Shown here in pieces: positions 10,638 to 20,220 of a stretch of 64,000 nucleotides of DNA. Source of the stretch: Yokenella regensburgei ATCC 49455 (GTDB taxonomy: Bacteria > Pseudomonadota > Gammaproteobacteria > Enterobacterales > Enterobacteriaceae). Position numbers and translations under genes: made by a program. The notes below the pieces were generated by a model that was given only the letters and a program-made list of their open reading frames with translations, ran no database searches and was not told the DNA's origin. The stretch is taken from positions 124,001-188,000 of the forward strand of contig NZ_JMPS01000010.1 in assembly GCF_000735455.1 (NCBI RefSeq), given 5' to 3'. How positions within the stretch are numbered: the first letter of the stretch is position 1; each line of letters begins with the position of its first letter.

Positions 10638-11047
10638 TTAGCCAAATATCCCTGTTTGCAGTGTGCCTGAGCATCTGACCTGTGGCTGTGATAACAGGTG
10701 ATTAAGTTGCATGAATCATAAGACATTAGCAACCGACTTTTCGCGGCATAATCCTAATATTTAATGATGATGATATTATTTCACCATAAGCCAAACCTGA
10801 AGCGCAGGTTGCGTTTTTATTTAGTTATATAACAACAACAAATTTGCTGTAAAAACGCCAGTACATAATTCCTAAATGCAATCAGGTTAAGTCTGATTCT
10901 CTATTTCATCCGCCATCTGTTCAGTCCCCTCACGCCCTCCTGACGAAAAAAAAGCCGCATCATCTGGCGAATAAACCATCAATTGTGATACAGTTCACAC
11001 ATTAGAGTGTAACAAGAACACTGTTTCATTTCATTGAGGAAGGGCTC
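10638..11047. other. Intergenic region between divergent pdeC and yjcB
   Basis: This 410-bp AT-rich gap carries the promoters of pdeC and yjcB. The only strong element I see is a CRP-type site near yjcB, listed separately. No open frame or stable hairpin with a U-tract is supported. Confidence 0.5.
10984..10999. promoter_or_regulatory. CRP-binding site upstream of yjcB
   Basis: TGTGATACAGTTCACA matches both CRP half-sites exactly (TGTGA-N6-TCACA). It lies 49 bp before the yjcB start codon, so it could sit at or near the promoter core. The effect (activation or repression) cannot be read from sequence. Confidence 0.65.
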
Positions 11048-11329
11048 ATGATCTCCATCACCACCGGCGTCACGCTTCTTCGTTGGCCGCTGGTCAGCGC
11101 GTTGCTGATGTTTTTTGCCAGTACGCTGAACATTCGACTGCGTAAATCTGACTACGTCGGGCTCGCGGTGATTTGTAGCGTGCTGGGCATCGCCTCAGCC
11201 TGTTGGTTCGCGACGGGGCTGCTCGGGATCACCCTTGTCGATTTAACGCTGGTCTGGAAAAACATTCAGGACGTGATGGTCGAAGTAATGAACCAGACAC
11301 CGCCAGAATGGCCAATGATGCCGGTTTAA
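11048..11329 (+). CDS. yjcB: Small membrane protein YjcB
   Basis: A 93-residue protein, the same length as E. coli YjcB and similar throughout (TTGVTLLRWPLVSALLMFFASTLNIRLRKSDYVGLAV is characteristic). Two or three hydrophobic segments (about residues 8-26, 35-54 and 54-66) indicate an inner-membrane protein; the C-terminus MNQTPPEWPMMPV is conserved. The ATG is preceded by GAGGAAGGG. No biochemical function is known for the family. It is monocistronic, with a CRP-type site upstream. Confidence 0.9.
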   Translation: MISITTGVTLLRWPLVSALLMFFASTLNIRLRKSDYVGLAVICSVLGIASACWFATGLLGITLVDLTLVWKNIQDVMVEVMNQTPPEWPMMPV

Positions 11330-11407
11330 GGAAGCCTGCCGTTTCACTACGCGAGACCGACTGAATTTGACTAAAATGAAGTGATGCACCATTCGGAGCA
11401 TCACTCC

Positions 11408-12949
11408 ATGAACACTATCTTCTTACCCCGCTATCTTTTGGCCTGTTTTGCCAGTCTGCTGTTCATCAGCACCGTTTATGCCGCGCCGGCACAGGAAAAA
11501 ACGGCCGATCCGCAGGACGAGAGCCCAACGCTTGCCATGAACGTAGACGACATGCTGCAACCCTGGAAAGGGGACCTGCCCGGCATGCTCGACAGACGCG
11601 TGATCCGCGTTCTGACGACCTACAGCAAGACCTTCTTTTTTATCGATAAAGGAACCCAGCGCGGTGCCACTCACGATATTTTCATGGAGTTTGAGCGCAA
11701 TCTGAACGCCAGCCTTGCGAAGGAAAAAAAGCTTAAACAGCGCCATTTGAAAGTGCGCATTATTTTCGTTCCCGTTGCCCGCGATCAGCTATTTACCGCT
11801 CTGAATGAAGGAAAAGGTGATATTGCCGCCGCCAACCTGACCATCACCCCATCGCGTCTCACTCAGGTGACCTTCACCACGCCGCTGTACCCGAACGTCA
11901 AAGAATTACTGATCTCCGGCCCGGCTTCACCCAAAGTAGAAAATCTGGATGCGCTCTCCGGTAAAACCGTCTTTGTCCGCCGTTCATCGAGCTATTACGA
12001 AAGCCTGGTCGCGCTGAATGCACGTTTTGCCAAAGCCTCTCTCCCCCCCGTGAAGATCGAACTGGCCCCCGAAGCTCTGGAGGATGAAGATCTGATCGAG
12101 ATGCTGAGTGCTGGGCTCATTCCGCTGATCATCGTCGATCAGCACAAAGCGGTTTTCTGGAAACAGGTGTTCCCAAAAATTCAAATACACGACAACATCG
12201 TGCTGCGTGATGATGCCGAGATTGCCTGGGCTGTGCGAAAAGATGATCCGCAGCTGCTCGCTCTCCTCAATCAGTTCGTTAAAGCGAACGGACAGGGCAG
12301 CAAACTGGGTAACACCATACTGCTGCGCTATTTAAAAAACGCGAAATACGTGAAAAACGCGGCAGCCGAAAGCGAACGGCGCAAAATGCTGGCCATGATT
12401 GATATCTTCCGCAAGTATGGCGATCGCTACAGCGTTGACTGGCTGTTGATGGCCGCCCAGGGGTACCAGGAATCGCGTCTTAACCAGTCGGTCCGCAGCC
12501 ACGTTGGTGCTATTGGTGTAATGCAGGTCATGCCAAAAACGGGTAAAGAGCTGAAAGTAGGAGATATTCGCAATCTGGATCCGAACATTCATGCCGGGGT
12601 GAAATACATGCGCTGGATGATCGATCATTACTACGGCGACGAGCCAATGACGCCTATCGACAAAGCGCTGTTTTCGTTCGCTTCCTACAATGCCGGCCCA
12701 GCGCGTATTGCTCGCCTGCGGGTAGAGACCAAAAAACGCGGGTTTAACCCTAACGTCTGGTTTGGCAACGTGGAATACCTTGCCGCTGAAAAAATCGGTG
12801 CCGAGACGGTAACTTACGTCAGCAATATCTATAAATACTATATCGCCTACAAGCTCATCATGGAGGAACGGGAGAAAAAGCTGAAGGCAACGCAGGCTGC
12901 CTCCACGAGCGAGACCCAGGCTTCTACCAGCGAAAAAAAAGCCCCGTAA
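11408..12949 (+). CDS. MltF-like membrane-bound lytic transglycosylase with solute-binding domain
   Basis: A 513-residue predicted murein lytic transglycosylase. The ATG at 11408 is preferred over 11381 because GGAG lies 9 bases before it and it gives a clean signal peptide (MNTIFLPRYLLACFASLLFISTVYA). Residues about 60-300 form a family-3 solute-binding-protein-like domain (VIRVLTTYSKTFFFIDK, GKGDIAAANLTITPSR). Residues about 330-480 form an SLT goose-lysozyme-like domain with catalytic Glu in QGYQESRLN, then GAIGVMQVMP and SYNAGPARI. This layout is that of MltF, but the gene is not at the mltF locus, so it is a paralogue not present at this site in E. coli K-12. Confidence 0.87.
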   Translation: MNTIFLPRYLLACFASLLFISTVYAAPAQEKTADPQDESPTLAMNVDDMLQPWKGDLPGMLDRRVIRVLTTYSKTFFFIDKGTQRGATHDIFMEFERNLNASLAKEKKLKQRHLKVRIIFVPVARDQLFTALNEGKGDIAAANLTITPSRLTQVTFTTPLYPNVKELLISGPASPKVENLDALSGKTVFVRRSSSYYESLVALNARFAKASLPPVKIELAPEALEDEDLIEMLSAGLIPLIIVDQHKAVFWKQVFPKIQIHDNIVLRDDAEIAWAVRKDDPQLLALLNQFVKANGQGSKLGNTILLRYLKNAKYVKNAAAESERRKMLAMIDIFRKYGDRYSVDWLLMAAQGYQESRLNQSVRSHVGAIGVMQVMPKTGKELKVGDIRNLDPNIHAGVKYMRWMIDHYYGDEPMTPIDKALFSFASYNAGPARIARLRVETKKRGFNPNVWFGNVEYLAAEKIGAETVTYVSNIYKYYIAYKLIMEEREKKLKATQAASTSETQASTSEKKAP

Positions 12950-12962
12950 TACGGGGCTTTCT
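12937..12962. terminator. Bidirectional terminator between MltF-like gene and ssb
   Basis: GCCCCGT (12941-12947) pairs with ACGGGGC (12951-12957), extended by flanking A8 and TTT on opposite sides. The TAA of the MltF-like gene (12947-12949) lies inside the hairpin. It can serve both convergent genes. Confidence 0.8.
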
Positions 12963-12998
12963 CGTTTAACGCTGAGCAGAATGCGCTCAGGGTTAAGA

Positions 12999-13523
12999 TC
13001 AGAACGGGATATCGTCGTCGAAATCCATCGGCGGTTCGTTAGATGGCGCCGGTGCAGACTGCTGCTGCGGGCGAGACTGCGCGCCGCCGCTGAACTGATT
13101 GCCACCCTGCGGCTGCTGAGGCTGACCCCAACCACCCTGCTGCTGACCGCCACCTGCTGGTGCGCCACCCTGCTGACGGCCACCAAGCATCTGCATGGTA
13201 CCGCCAACGTTAACCACGATTTCGGTGGTGTATTTTTCCTGACCGGACTGATCGGTCCATTTGCGGGTACGCAGCTGGCCTTCGATATACACCTGGGAGC
13301 CTTTACGCAGGTATTCACCTGCCACTTCCGCCAGCTTGCCGAACAGCACTACACGGTGCCATTCGGTCTGCTCTTTCATTTCACCGGTCGCTTTATCACG
13401 CCAGGATTCGGAAGTAGCCAGCGTAATGTTGGCAACTGCGCCACCATTCGGCATGTAGCGTACTTCCGGGTCCTGGCCCAGATTACCGACGAGAATCACC
13501 TTGTTTACGCCTCTGCTGGCCAT
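12999..13523 (-). CDS. ssb: Single-stranded DNA-binding protein SSB
   Basis: A 174-residue SSB (E. coli 178). Residues 1-110 form the OB-fold ([27 protein letters not shown]), followed by a glycine/glutamine-rich linker and the acidic tip MDFDDDIPF, which recruits partner proteins such as RecO, RecQ, PriA and Pol III chi. It binds ssDNA as a tetramer during replication, repair and recombination. It is divergent from uvrA and shares a 250-bp promoter region that contains a LexA box. Confidence 0.98.
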   Translation of the reverse strand: MASRGVNKVILVGNLGQDPEVRYMPNGGAVANITLATSESWRDKATGEMKEQTEWHRVVLFGKLAEVAGEYLRKGSQVYIEGQLRTRKWTDQSGQEKYTTEIVVNVGGTMQMLGGRQQGGAPAGGGQQQGGWGQPQQPQGGNQFSGGAQSRPQQQSAPAPSNEPPMDFDDDIPF

Positions 13524-13669
13524 GATCGAGTCTCCTGATACGTTTCTTAATAGTGTAAACGCGCGATTGTACCATCACAAAGAGGCATTTTGATAGCTGC
13601 GAGGATGATTCCAGAAAACTCGCGCGCATAATCATTTTTGCACAGAATCGCGGAATTTGCATTCCAATA

Positions 13670-13685
13670 CTGTATATTCATTCAG
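13670..13685. promoter_or_regulatory. LexA (SOS) box of the ssb-uvrA divergent promoter
   Basis: CTGTATATTCATTCAG fits the SOS box (CTG-N10-CAG) and matches the E. coli uvrA operator. It lies 88 bp before the uvrA start. LexA bound here represses uvrA, and in E. coli contributes to ssb control. Confidence 0.92.
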
Positions 13686-13773
13686 GTGAATTTGTGTCAT
13701 AATTAGCCGTTTCTGACCGCCTGTTGTCCAGCAAAGCAAACAAGGCTCGCCGTGTATCTACCGGGAAAGGTGA

Positions 13774-16599
13774 ATGGATAAGATCGAAGTTCGGGGCGCC
13801 CGCACCCATAATCTCAAGAACATCAACCTCGTGATCCCCCGCGACAAACTGATTGTCGTGACCGGGCTGTCGGGATCCGGAAAATCCTCGCTCGCTTTCG
13901 ACACCCTGTATGCCGAAGGCCAGCGTCGCTATGTTGAATCTCTGTCCGCCTATGCGCGTCAGTTTTTGTCGTTGATGGAAAAGCCTGATGTCGATCATAT
14001 CGAAGGGCTGTCCCCGGCAATTTCGATTGAACAGAAGTCGACCTCGCACAACCCGCGTTCTACCGTCGGTACTATCACTGAAATTCACGACTACCTGCGT
14101 CTGTTATATGCCCGCGTGGGTGAACCCCGCTGCCCGGATCACGACGTTCCGCTGGCGGCGCAGACGGTAAGCCAGATGGTCGATAACGTGCTGGCACTGC
14201 CGGAAGGCAAACGCCTGATGCTGCTGGCGCCGATCATTAAAGAACGTAAAGGCGAGCACACCAAAACGCTGGAAAACCTGGCAAGCCAGGGCTACATCCG
14301 CGCGCGTATCGACGGCGAAGTGTGCGATCTTTCAGATCCACCCAAGCTCGAACTGCAAAAGAAACACACCATTGAAGTGGTTGTCGACCGCTTTAAAGTC
14401 CGCGACGATCTTACGCAGCGTCTGGCTGAATCCTTTGAAACCGCGCTGGAGCTCTCTGGCGGTACCGCAGTCGTCGCCGATATGGACGATACCAAAGCCG
14501 AAGAGCTGCTGTTCTCCGCCAACTTTGCCTGTCCGATTTGCGGCTACAGCATGCGCGAGCTGGAACCACGCCTGTTCTCGTTCAACAACCCGGCAGGCGC
14601 TTGCCCGACCTGCGACGGCCTTGGCGTGCAGCAGTATTTCGATCCGGATCGCATCATTCAAAACCCGGAGCTGTCGCTGGCCGGTGGGGCCATTCGCGGC
14701 TGGGATCGCCGTAATTTCTATTACTTCCAGATGCTGAAATCCCTCGCCGATCATTACAAATTCGACGTCGAAGCCCCGTGGGCAAGCCTCGGTGCCAACG
14801 TACACAAAGTCGTGCTGTACGGCTCCGGCAAAGAATCAATCGAATTCAAATACATGAATGACCGCGGCGATACTTCCGTGCGTCGCCATCCGTTCGAAGG
14901 CGTGCTGCACAATATGGAGCGCCGCTATAAAGAGACGGAATCCAGCGCGGTACGCGAAGAACTGGCAAAATTTATCAGCAACCGCCCGTGCGCCACCTGT
15001 GACGGGACACGCCTGCGTCGTGAAGCGCGCCACGTGTTCGTCGAGAACACCCCGCTTCCGACCATTTCAGACATGAGCATCGGCCATGCGATGGACTTCT
15101 TCAACAACCTGAAGCTGTCCGGGCAGCGCGCGCAGATTGCCGAAAAAGTGCTGAAAGAGATCGGTGACCGCCTGAAGTTTCTGGTCAACGTTGGCCTGAA
15201 CTACCTGACGCTTTCCCGCTCGGCGGAGACCCTCTCCGGCGGTGAAGCCCAGCGTATCCGCCTGGCAAGCCAGATTGGCGCAGGCCTGGTGGGCGTAATG
15301 TACGTGCTGGACGAACCGTCTATCGGTCTGCATCAGCGCGATAACGAGCGCCTACTCGGTACGCTTATCCATCTGCGTAACCTCGGCAACACGGTGATTG
15401 TGGTAGAGCACGACGAAGACGCCATCCGCGCCGCCGATCACGTGATTGATATCGGCCCGGGCGCCGGGGTTCACGGCGGGCAAGTGGTGGCTGAAGGTCC
15501 GCTGGAAGCCATCATGGCGGTACCAGAGTCTCTGACCGGCCAGTACATGAGCGGCAAACGTCAAATCGCGGTGCCGAAGCAGCGCGTTGCAGCTGACCCG
15601 GAAAAAGTGCTGAAACTCAGCGGCGCGCGCGGCAACAACCTGAAAGACGTCACGCTGACGTTGCCGGTGGGGCTTTTTACCTGCATCACCGGGGTCTCAG
15701 GCTCCGGCAAATCAACGCTGATTAACGACACCCTGTTCCCGATTGCGCAGACTCAGCTGAACGGCGCGACGCTGGCTGAACCAGCACCCTATCGTGATAT
15801 TCAGGGCCTGGAGCATTTCGACAAGGTTATCGATATCGACCAGAGCCCGATCGGTCGTACTCCGCGTTCCAACCCGGCAACCTACACCGGCGTATTTACA
15901 CCGGTCCGTGAACTGTTCGCCGGGGTGCCGGAAGCGCGCTCTCGCGGCTATACCCCTGGGCGTTTTAGCTTCAACGTTCGCGGCGGGCGCTGTGAAGCCT
16001 GCCAGGGCGACGGCGTGATTAAAGTTGAGATGCACTTCCTGCCGGATATCTACGTTCCTTGCGACCAGTGCAAAGGCAAACGCTATAACCGCGAAACGCT
16101 GGAGATTAAGTACAAAGGCAAAACTATCCACGAAGTGCTGGACATGACGATTGAAGAAGCCCGCGAGTTCTTCGATGCCGTTCCGGCGCTGGCGCGTAAG
16201 CTGCAAACCCTGATGGATGTTGGTCTGACCTACATTCGCCTTGGTCAGTCAGCGACCACGCTTTCCGGCGGTGAAGCCCAGCGCGTGAAGCTGGCGCGTG
16301 AGTTGTCGAAACGCGGTACCGGCCAGACGCTGTATATTCTCGACGAGCCGACCACCGGTCTGCACTTCGCCGATATCCAGCAACTGCTGGACGTACTGCA
16401 CCAGCTCAGAGACCAGGGCAACACCATCGTGGTGATTGAGCACAACCTGGATGTGATTAAAACCGCAGACTGGATTGTCGACCTCGGTCCGGAAGGCGGC
16501 AGCGGCGGTGGGGAAATTCTTGTCTCCGGCACGCCGGAAACCGTTGCCGAATGCGAAGCATCGCATACGGCGCGCTTCCTGAAACCGCTTCTTAAGTAA
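13774..16599 (+). CDS. uvrA: UvrABC excinuclease subunit A
   Basis: A 941-residue ABC-type ATPase (E. coli 940) that finds bulky DNA lesions with UvrB in nucleotide excision repair. Walker A motifs are at residues 31-38 (GLSGSGKS) and near 640 (GVSGSGKS); each half has an LSGGEAQR signature. Zinc-coordinating cysteine clusters are visible (CPICGYSM...[16 protein letters not shown]...CDQCKGKR). The ATG at 13774 is preceded by GGAAAGGTGA. Expression is SOS-controlled by the LexA box upstream. A terminator follows the gene. Confidence 0.99.
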   Translation: MDKIEVRGARTHNLKNINLVIPRDKLIVVTGLSGSGKSSLAFDTLYAEGQRRYVESLSAYARQFLSLMEKPDVDHIEGLSPAISIEQKSTSHNPRSTVGTITEIHDYLRLLYARVGEPRCPDHDVPLAAQTVSQMVDNVLALPEGKRLMLLAPIIKERKGEHTKTLENLASQGYIRARIDGEVCDLSDPPKLELQKKHTIEVVVDRFKVRDDLTQRLAESFETALELSGGTAVVADMDDTKAEELLFSANFACPICGYSMRELEPRLFSFNNPAGACPTCDGLGVQQYFDPDRIIQNPELSLAGGAIRGWDRRNFYYFQMLKSLADHYKFDVEAPWASLGANVHKVVLYGSGKESIEFKYMNDRGDTSVRRHPFEGVLHNMERRYKETESSAVREELAKFISNRPCATCDGTRLRREARHVFVENTPLPTISDMSIGHAMDFFNNLKLSGQRAQIAEKVLKEIGDRLKFLVNVGLNYLTLSRSAETLSGGEAQRIRLASQIGAGLVGVMYVLDEPSIGLHQRDNERLLGTLIHLRNLGNTVIVVEHDEDAIRAADHVIDIGPGAGVHGGQVVAEGPLEAIMAVPESLTGQYMSGKRQIAVPKQRVAADPEKVLKLSGARGNNLKDVTLTLPVGLFTCITGVSGSGKSTLINDTLFPIAQTQLNGATLAEPAPYRDIQGLEHFDKVIDIDQSPIGRTPRSNPATYTGVFTPVRELFAGVPEARSRGYTPGRFSFNVRGGRCEACQGDGVIKVEMHFLPDIYVPCDQCKGKRYNRETLEIKYKGKTIHEVLDMTIEEAREFFDAVPALARKLQTLMDVGLTYIRLGQSATTLSGGEAQRVKLARELSKRGTGQTLYILDEPTTGLHFADIQQLLDVLHQLRDQGNTIVVIEHNLDVIKTADWIVDLGPEGGSGGGEILVSGTPETVAECEASHTARFLKPLLK

Positions 16600-16606
16600 C
16601 GCCCCC

Positions 16607-16655
16607 TGCGCCTTGTTGATGTTCATCAAGGCGCATCTCTTTTCCTCTTTTTCGC
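16607..16655 (+). terminator. Terminator of uvrA
   Basis: TGCGCCTTG (16607-16615) and CAAGGCGCA (about 16627-16635) form a long stem with an inner GATG/CATC pairing, followed by a T-rich run (TCTCTTTTCCTCTTTTT). It starts 8 bases after the uvrA stop. Confidence 0.75.
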
Positions 16656-16733
16656 ACACTCTACTTTATTGACTTGCCTGAATCCGGGCAGCATGCTGAA
16701 CTGAAAGCGTCTATCCTGCATAAGGTTCTGGTT

Positions 16734-17186
16734 ATGTCAGCCGCTGTCCGTTTTTTAAGAATGGCGTTCCTCTTACCGATACTTCTCCTCACCGCCTGCT
16801 CGTTGACGGGAAACTACAACAGCGATGCCCATCGCCAGCTCGTGATGCTGCAGGCGCTGCATATGCAGTTTATTGATGACGCCACAGCGGATGATGAAAA
16901 GAGCATCCGGCAGGACAACCGCGACTACCGCCTGCAATATCGGGCTGCGACGCTATTTGCCGAGGATCTCGGGGACCCGTTACGGCTCAGCAATTTACGC
17001 TCGTTGAATACTATCTATCAGGCCCAATACCAACGACGGGAACAGCAGCAGCGTCCTTTCAACGCCGCGCAGGAAAAACTTTTCGGTCGCCAGGCGGCAA
17101 GCGCTTATCAACAGGCGATACGCGGTGAGTGCCTGCGCCCACGCTCGGTGTGCTATCAGGGGAACACGAATGTCGATATTCAGTGA
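16734..17186 (+). CDS. Uncharacterised predicted lipoprotein
   Basis: A 150-residue protein I do not recognise by name. The ATG at 16734 has AAGG 8 bases upstream and yields a lipoprotein signal peptide with lipobox LLTAC (MAFLLPILLLTACSLTG), so the mature protein should be lipid-anchored from that Cys. The rest is helical and rich in Q, R and D (LQALHMQFIDDATADDEKS, SLNTIYQAQYQRREQQQRPF), with two Cys near the C-terminus (ECLRPRSVCYQG) that could pair. Its last 17 bases overlap the start of the next gene, suggesting a two-gene unit. It is not in E. coli K-12 at this site. Confidence 0.72.
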   Translation: MSAAVRFLRMAFLLPILLLTACSLTGNYNSDAHRQLVMLQALHMQFIDDATADDEKSIRQDNRDYRLQYRAATLFAEDLGDPLRLSNLRSLNTIYQAQYQRREQQQRPFNAAQEKLFGRQAASAYQQAIRGECLRPRSVCYQGNTNVDIQ

Positions 17187-17508
17187 TCTACAGGCCGCCT
17201 TCTCCGCGCCCGCTTTTCGCCAGCAGGCAGGAGCGGACATTGGCAATGAGTGTCTGGCGCTGCTGAAGGAGGGTTTTGCCGATAACAACGCCTTCATCCG
17301 TGAAACCTGTGCTCAGCTCGCGGAAGCCTTTCGCGACAAAGCGCGCGGCGAGCTGGAGGCGGCCGATATGGAAGTGATGCTGATTGGTCTACAGGAGCAA
17401 CTGAACATAGAGATAACCAACGCGCAAATAGCTCTCCGCACCCGTTTGCAAAATATCATCGAGCGGTTGCTTGATTTGTCGCTGTCGGTACTACTGAAAG
17501 CGCTGTAG
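17170..17508 (+). CDS. Uncharacterised small protein coupled to the lipoprotein gene
   Basis: A 112-residue protein without a recognised family. The ATG at 17170 has AGGGGA about 7 bases upstream, inside the end of the lipoprotein gene (17-bp overlap), which argues for translational coupling. It begins MSIFSDLQAAFSAPAF and has no signal peptide; most of it looks alpha-helical, with an acidic middle and a leucine-rich amphipathic or membrane-prone C-terminus (IIERLLDLSLSVLLKAL). The partner lipoprotein suggests an envelope-related job, but this is inference. It ends directly against the stop of convergent yjbR. Confidence 0.68.
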   Translation: MSIFSDLQAAFSAPAFRQQAGADIGNECLALLKEGFADNNAFIRETCAQLAEAFRDKARGELEAADMEVMLIGLQEQLNIEITNAQIALRTRLQNIIERLLDLSLSVLLKAL

Positions 17509-17865
17509 TTATTCGCCAAGAATCGTTTTGCGGGTCTCTTCCGGGATCAGCGCCAGCGCCTGCTGCCAGGAGGCATCTACCAGATAGTAAATCTGTGAAT
17601 CCGGAAGCGAGCCATCGAGGTAGACCGTGCTCCAGTGCGCTTTGTTGAGGTGTTTACTTGGACGCACATCGCTGTGCTGCTGGCGCAGCAGCTCAGCAAG
17701 CTCAGGGCTGGTTTTCAGCGAGGTGGCAGGACGACCTTCCACTTCCTTCACCATGGCAAAAAGAACGTCAGCTACTTTTATCTGCGTAGCCTTCCAGTCG
17801 CTGTGCACGCTCTGCTCAGCGCCCGGCTTGTTCATGCAATACTGTAGTAACTCCGAGATAGTCAT
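17509..17865 (-). CDS. yjbR: MmcQ/YjbR-family protein
   Basis: A 118-residue protein, same length as E. coli YjbR, of the MmcQ/YjbR family with a CyaY-like fold and a double-wing DNA-binding-like shape. The start at 17865 gives MTISELLQYCMNKPGAEQSV; a longer open frame upstream has no similarity. Conserved positions include DVLFAMV, SLKTSPELAELLRQQ and HLNKAHWSTVYLDGSLPDSQIYYLVD. The function is unknown; DNA binding has been suggested from structures only. Its stop abuts that of the convergent small gene. Confidence 0.93.
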   Translation of the reverse strand: MTISELLQYCMNKPGAEQSVHSDWKATQIKVADVLFAMVKEVEGRPATSLKTSPELAELLRQQHSDVRPSKHLNKAHWSTVYLDGSLPDSQIYYLVDASWQQALALIPEETRKTILGE

Positions 17866-17963
17866 CTGTGTACTCCCTGCCGCTTTCGGCAACTCGAGGG
17901 AAAGGGATATTTTCAGTGTGCAACAAGACGAGAAAAGGTAAAACCCGACACAGCAGAATTGCA

Positions 17964-17996
17964 TAAAAAAACGGCAACCGAAAGGTTGCCGTTTAG
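17964..17996 (-). terminator. Terminator of aphA
   Basis: ACGGCAACC (17971-17979), loop GAAA, GGTTGCCGT (17984-17992); on the - strand it is followed by seven T. It lies just past the aphA stop. Confidence 0.88.
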
Positions 17997-18000
17997 CGAT

Positions 18001-18714
18001 TTAGTACTCAGAGTTGACGATAACTTCTTCGCCGAACGCCCCCGCCATTGGCAATGGACGATACGTTGAGTTTGAGGCCCGCAGAATGCGGATACCACGA
18101 ATGCCCACTTCACGTGCTGCGGTAATATCGTTATCCGAATCGCCGTAGAACATTTTCATGTTCTTCTCCTGCAGCCACTGGGTTTTCGTGTTCTGACCTT
18201 CTTTATCACCGGCGAAAATCACCGGGTTCATATTGACTGCCGGGATAAGAAAATCATCCTGCAGCGTTTTCGATACCGTTTCGGTTTTCGTCTGGCTGCG
18301 GCCAGTGACGAAATAAATGCTGTCGCCGCGCTTCACGTGCATGGTGATAAGCGCTTTTGCCACTTCTTTCGGAATGCTGAAAGCATCCCAACCGTTATTC
18401 ATTTTTTCCCAGAACGCGGGATCTTTCAGATAAGCCTGCGAATCTGGCGAAAAGGTCTTCTGTCCGCGCCAGAACCCTGGGCTTGAGAACAACACGGTGT
18501 CATCAATGTCGAACCCTACCGCCATCGGCGGGCGTCCCAGCAGACTGTTTTCAATTTGCGCCACGGAAACCCAGTGAATCGGTGCCTGCTCGGCGAGGCG
18601 AGCAACGTTGGTACCCGGGTAGATAGGTGATGGCGTAGAGGCGCGTGCAACAACGGAGCTATTTAGCGTGAACAATAAGCAGGCGGCGCTGAGCGCCAAT
18701 GTGATCTTGCGCAT
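18001..18714 (-). CDS. aphA: Class B acid phosphatase AphA
   Basis: A 237-residue periplasmic, magnesium-dependent phosphatase/phosphotransferase of the HAD superfamily, the same length as E. coli AphA. The signal peptide is [25 protein letters not shown]. The catalytic motif FDIDDTV (Asp69 nucleophile, Asp71) is followed by [12 protein letters not shown] and the terminal motif [10 protein letters not shown]. It dephosphorylates nucleotides and other organic phosphates, providing nucleosides for uptake. It is monocistronic; the 200-bp region upstream to tyrB contains only its presumed promoter. Confidence 0.97.
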   Translation of the reverse strand: MRKITLALSAACLLFTLNSSVVARASTPSPIYPGTNVARLAEQAPIHWVSVAQIENSLLGRPPMAVGFDIDDTVLFSSPGFWRGQKTFSPDSQAYLKDPAFWEKMNNGWDAFSIPKEVAKALITMHVKRGDSIYFVTGRSQTKTETVSKTLQDDFLIPAVNMNPVIFAGDKEGQNTKTQWLQEKNMKMFYGDSDNDITAAREVGIRGIRILRASNSTYRPLPMAGAFGEEVIVNSEY

Positions 18715-18914
18715 ATTTTTCCCTAAACTATCAGATCGTTATTGTAATTAATTGCGTGGGTGATCAAAAAATCACCCTGACCATACTCCCGACAATGGAT
18801 GAAGGAAAGGAATATCGCCTGGATTTATCATAGAAAAAGGTGATGATCACACTAATCACAACGGAGGGAAAATTATCACTCCCGGAGCGAGAGTGATAAT
18901 TTGTTAGTGAGCAC

Positions 18915-20108
18915 TTACATTACAGCGGCAAACGCCTGCGCCACGCGCTGTACGTTACGTGAGTTCAGCCCGGCCACGCACATCCGTCCGCTGGCTATCA
19001 GATAAACACCAAACTCTTCACGCAGACGATCGACCTGAGCTGCGCTCAGCCCGGTGTAGCTGAACATCCCACGCTGTTTCAACAGGTAATCGAAATTACG
19101 CCCCGGCATTGCCTCTTTCAGCACCTTCACCAGCTCCTGGCGCATCGCCAGAATACGCACCCGCATCTCCTCAACCTCACTCAGCCATGAGGCTTTCAGC
19201 TCCGGAGTGTTCAGCACGGCGGCGACCAGCTGCGCACCAAAGTTCGGCGGGCTGGAGTAGTTGCGACGCACGGTCGCTTTCAGCTGTCCCAGCACGCGGG
19301 AAGCGGCATCGGTGTCTTCACAAACCACCGACAGTCCGCCAACACGTTCGCCATACAGCGAGAAAATCTTCGAGAATGAGTTGCTGACCAGCAGCGGCAG
19401 CCCGGAGTCGGCAAAGGCGCGAATCGCATACGCGTCCTCTTCCATCCCGGCACCGAAGCCCTGATAAGCAATATCAAGGAATGGGATCAGGTTGCGTGCT
19501 TTGGCGACTTCAATCACCGCATCCCACTGGGCGTCGTTCAGATCAGCACCGGTCGGGTTATGGCAGCACGGGTGCAGCAGCACAATGCTCTGTTCCGGCA
19601 GCGTGCTGAGGGTCTCCAGCAGCGCGTTAAAGCGCACGCCGTTGCTCTCGGCGTCATACCACGGATAGGTGCGAACCTTGAATCCGGCGCCCTCAAAAAT
19701 AGCCACATGGTTTTCCCACGTCGGGTCGCTGACCCATACGCCAGAATCCGGGAAGTAGCGTTTCAGGAAATCAGCACCAATTTTCAACGCTCCTGACCCC
19801 CCCAGCGTCTGCACGGTAGCAACACGCTTTTGGGTGATAACCGGGTGTTGTGCGCCAAACAGCAGCGGTGCAACGGCGCTACGGTAAGTATTCAGCCCTT
19901 CCATCGGCAGATAGAGCGAGGCGCCGTGCGGCTGCGCATTCAGCTGAGCTTCCGCTTTACCAACGGCCTGAAGCTGCGGGACTATCCCGTCTTCGTTGTA
20001 ATACAGGCCAATGCTGAGATTGACTTTGTCGCTCCGGGGGTCTTCTTTGAAACGCTCCATTAAGGAGAGAATGGGGTCGCCAGCATAGGCGTCAACTTTC
20101 TGAAACAC
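18915..20108 (-). CDS. tyrB: Aromatic-amino-acid aminotransferase TyrB
   Basis: A 397-residue PLP-dependent class I aminotransferase that makes tyrosine, phenylalanine and (in part) leucine from their keto acids. The start is the GTG at 20108, giving [12 protein letters not shown] as in E. coli, which also uses GTG; GGAGA lies about 9 bases upstream. The longer frame to 20195 is not conserved. The PLP lysine is in [17 protein letters not shown], and the substrate-binding Arg is near the C-terminus ([10 protein letters not shown]). In E. coli it is repressed by TyrR; I could not place a convincing TyrR box here. Confidence 0.97.
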   Translation of the reverse strand: MFQKVDAYAGDPILSLMERFKEDPRSDKVNLSIGLYYNEDGIVPQLQAVGKAEAQLNAQPHGASLYLPMEGLNTYRSAVAPLLFGAQHPVITQKRVATVQTLGGSGALKIGADFLKRYFPDSGVWVSDPTWENHVAIFEGAGFKVRTYPWYDAESNGVRFNALLETLSTLPEQSIVLLHPCCHNPTGADLNDAQWDAVIEVAKARNLIPFLDIAYQGFGAGMEEDAYAIRAFADSGLPLLVSNSFSKIFSLYGERVGGLSVVCEDTDAASRVLGQLKATVRRNYSSPPNFGAQLVAAVLNTPELKASWLSEVEEMRVRILAMRQELVKVLKEAMPGRNFDYLLKQRGMFSYTGLSAAQVDRLREEFGVYLIASGRMCVAGLNSRNVQRVAQAFAAVM

Positions 20109-20181
20109 GCGATGGTTCTCCAGATTTACGAGTGCAGGTCTATTCACAATAAACCGGATACCGGAGAAGATCGAGGATATG

Positions 20182-20208
20182 TTTCCCTCCCCCAAAGGGA
20201 GAGGGAAA
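20182..20208. repeat. Short CCCTCTCC-type palindrome, copy 2
   Basis: TTTCCCTC (20182-20189) pairs with GAGGGAAA (20201-20208), with an imperfect inner CCC/GGG. It lies 13 bp beyond the alr stop and upstream of tyrB. Related to the other four copies, slightly degenerate. Confidence 0.6.
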
Positions 20209-20220
20209 ACGGCAGGAAGG

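Noticed and set aside
12332-13318. A 328-codon - strand frame spanning the MltF-like gene end and ssb
   Set aside because: It is antisense to one gene, in another frame of the other, and crosses a strong bidirectional terminator.
20109-20181. A TyrR box upstream of tyrB
   Set aside because: TyrR control is expected from E. coli, but I found no TGTAAA-N6-TTTACA-like sequence with enough matches.
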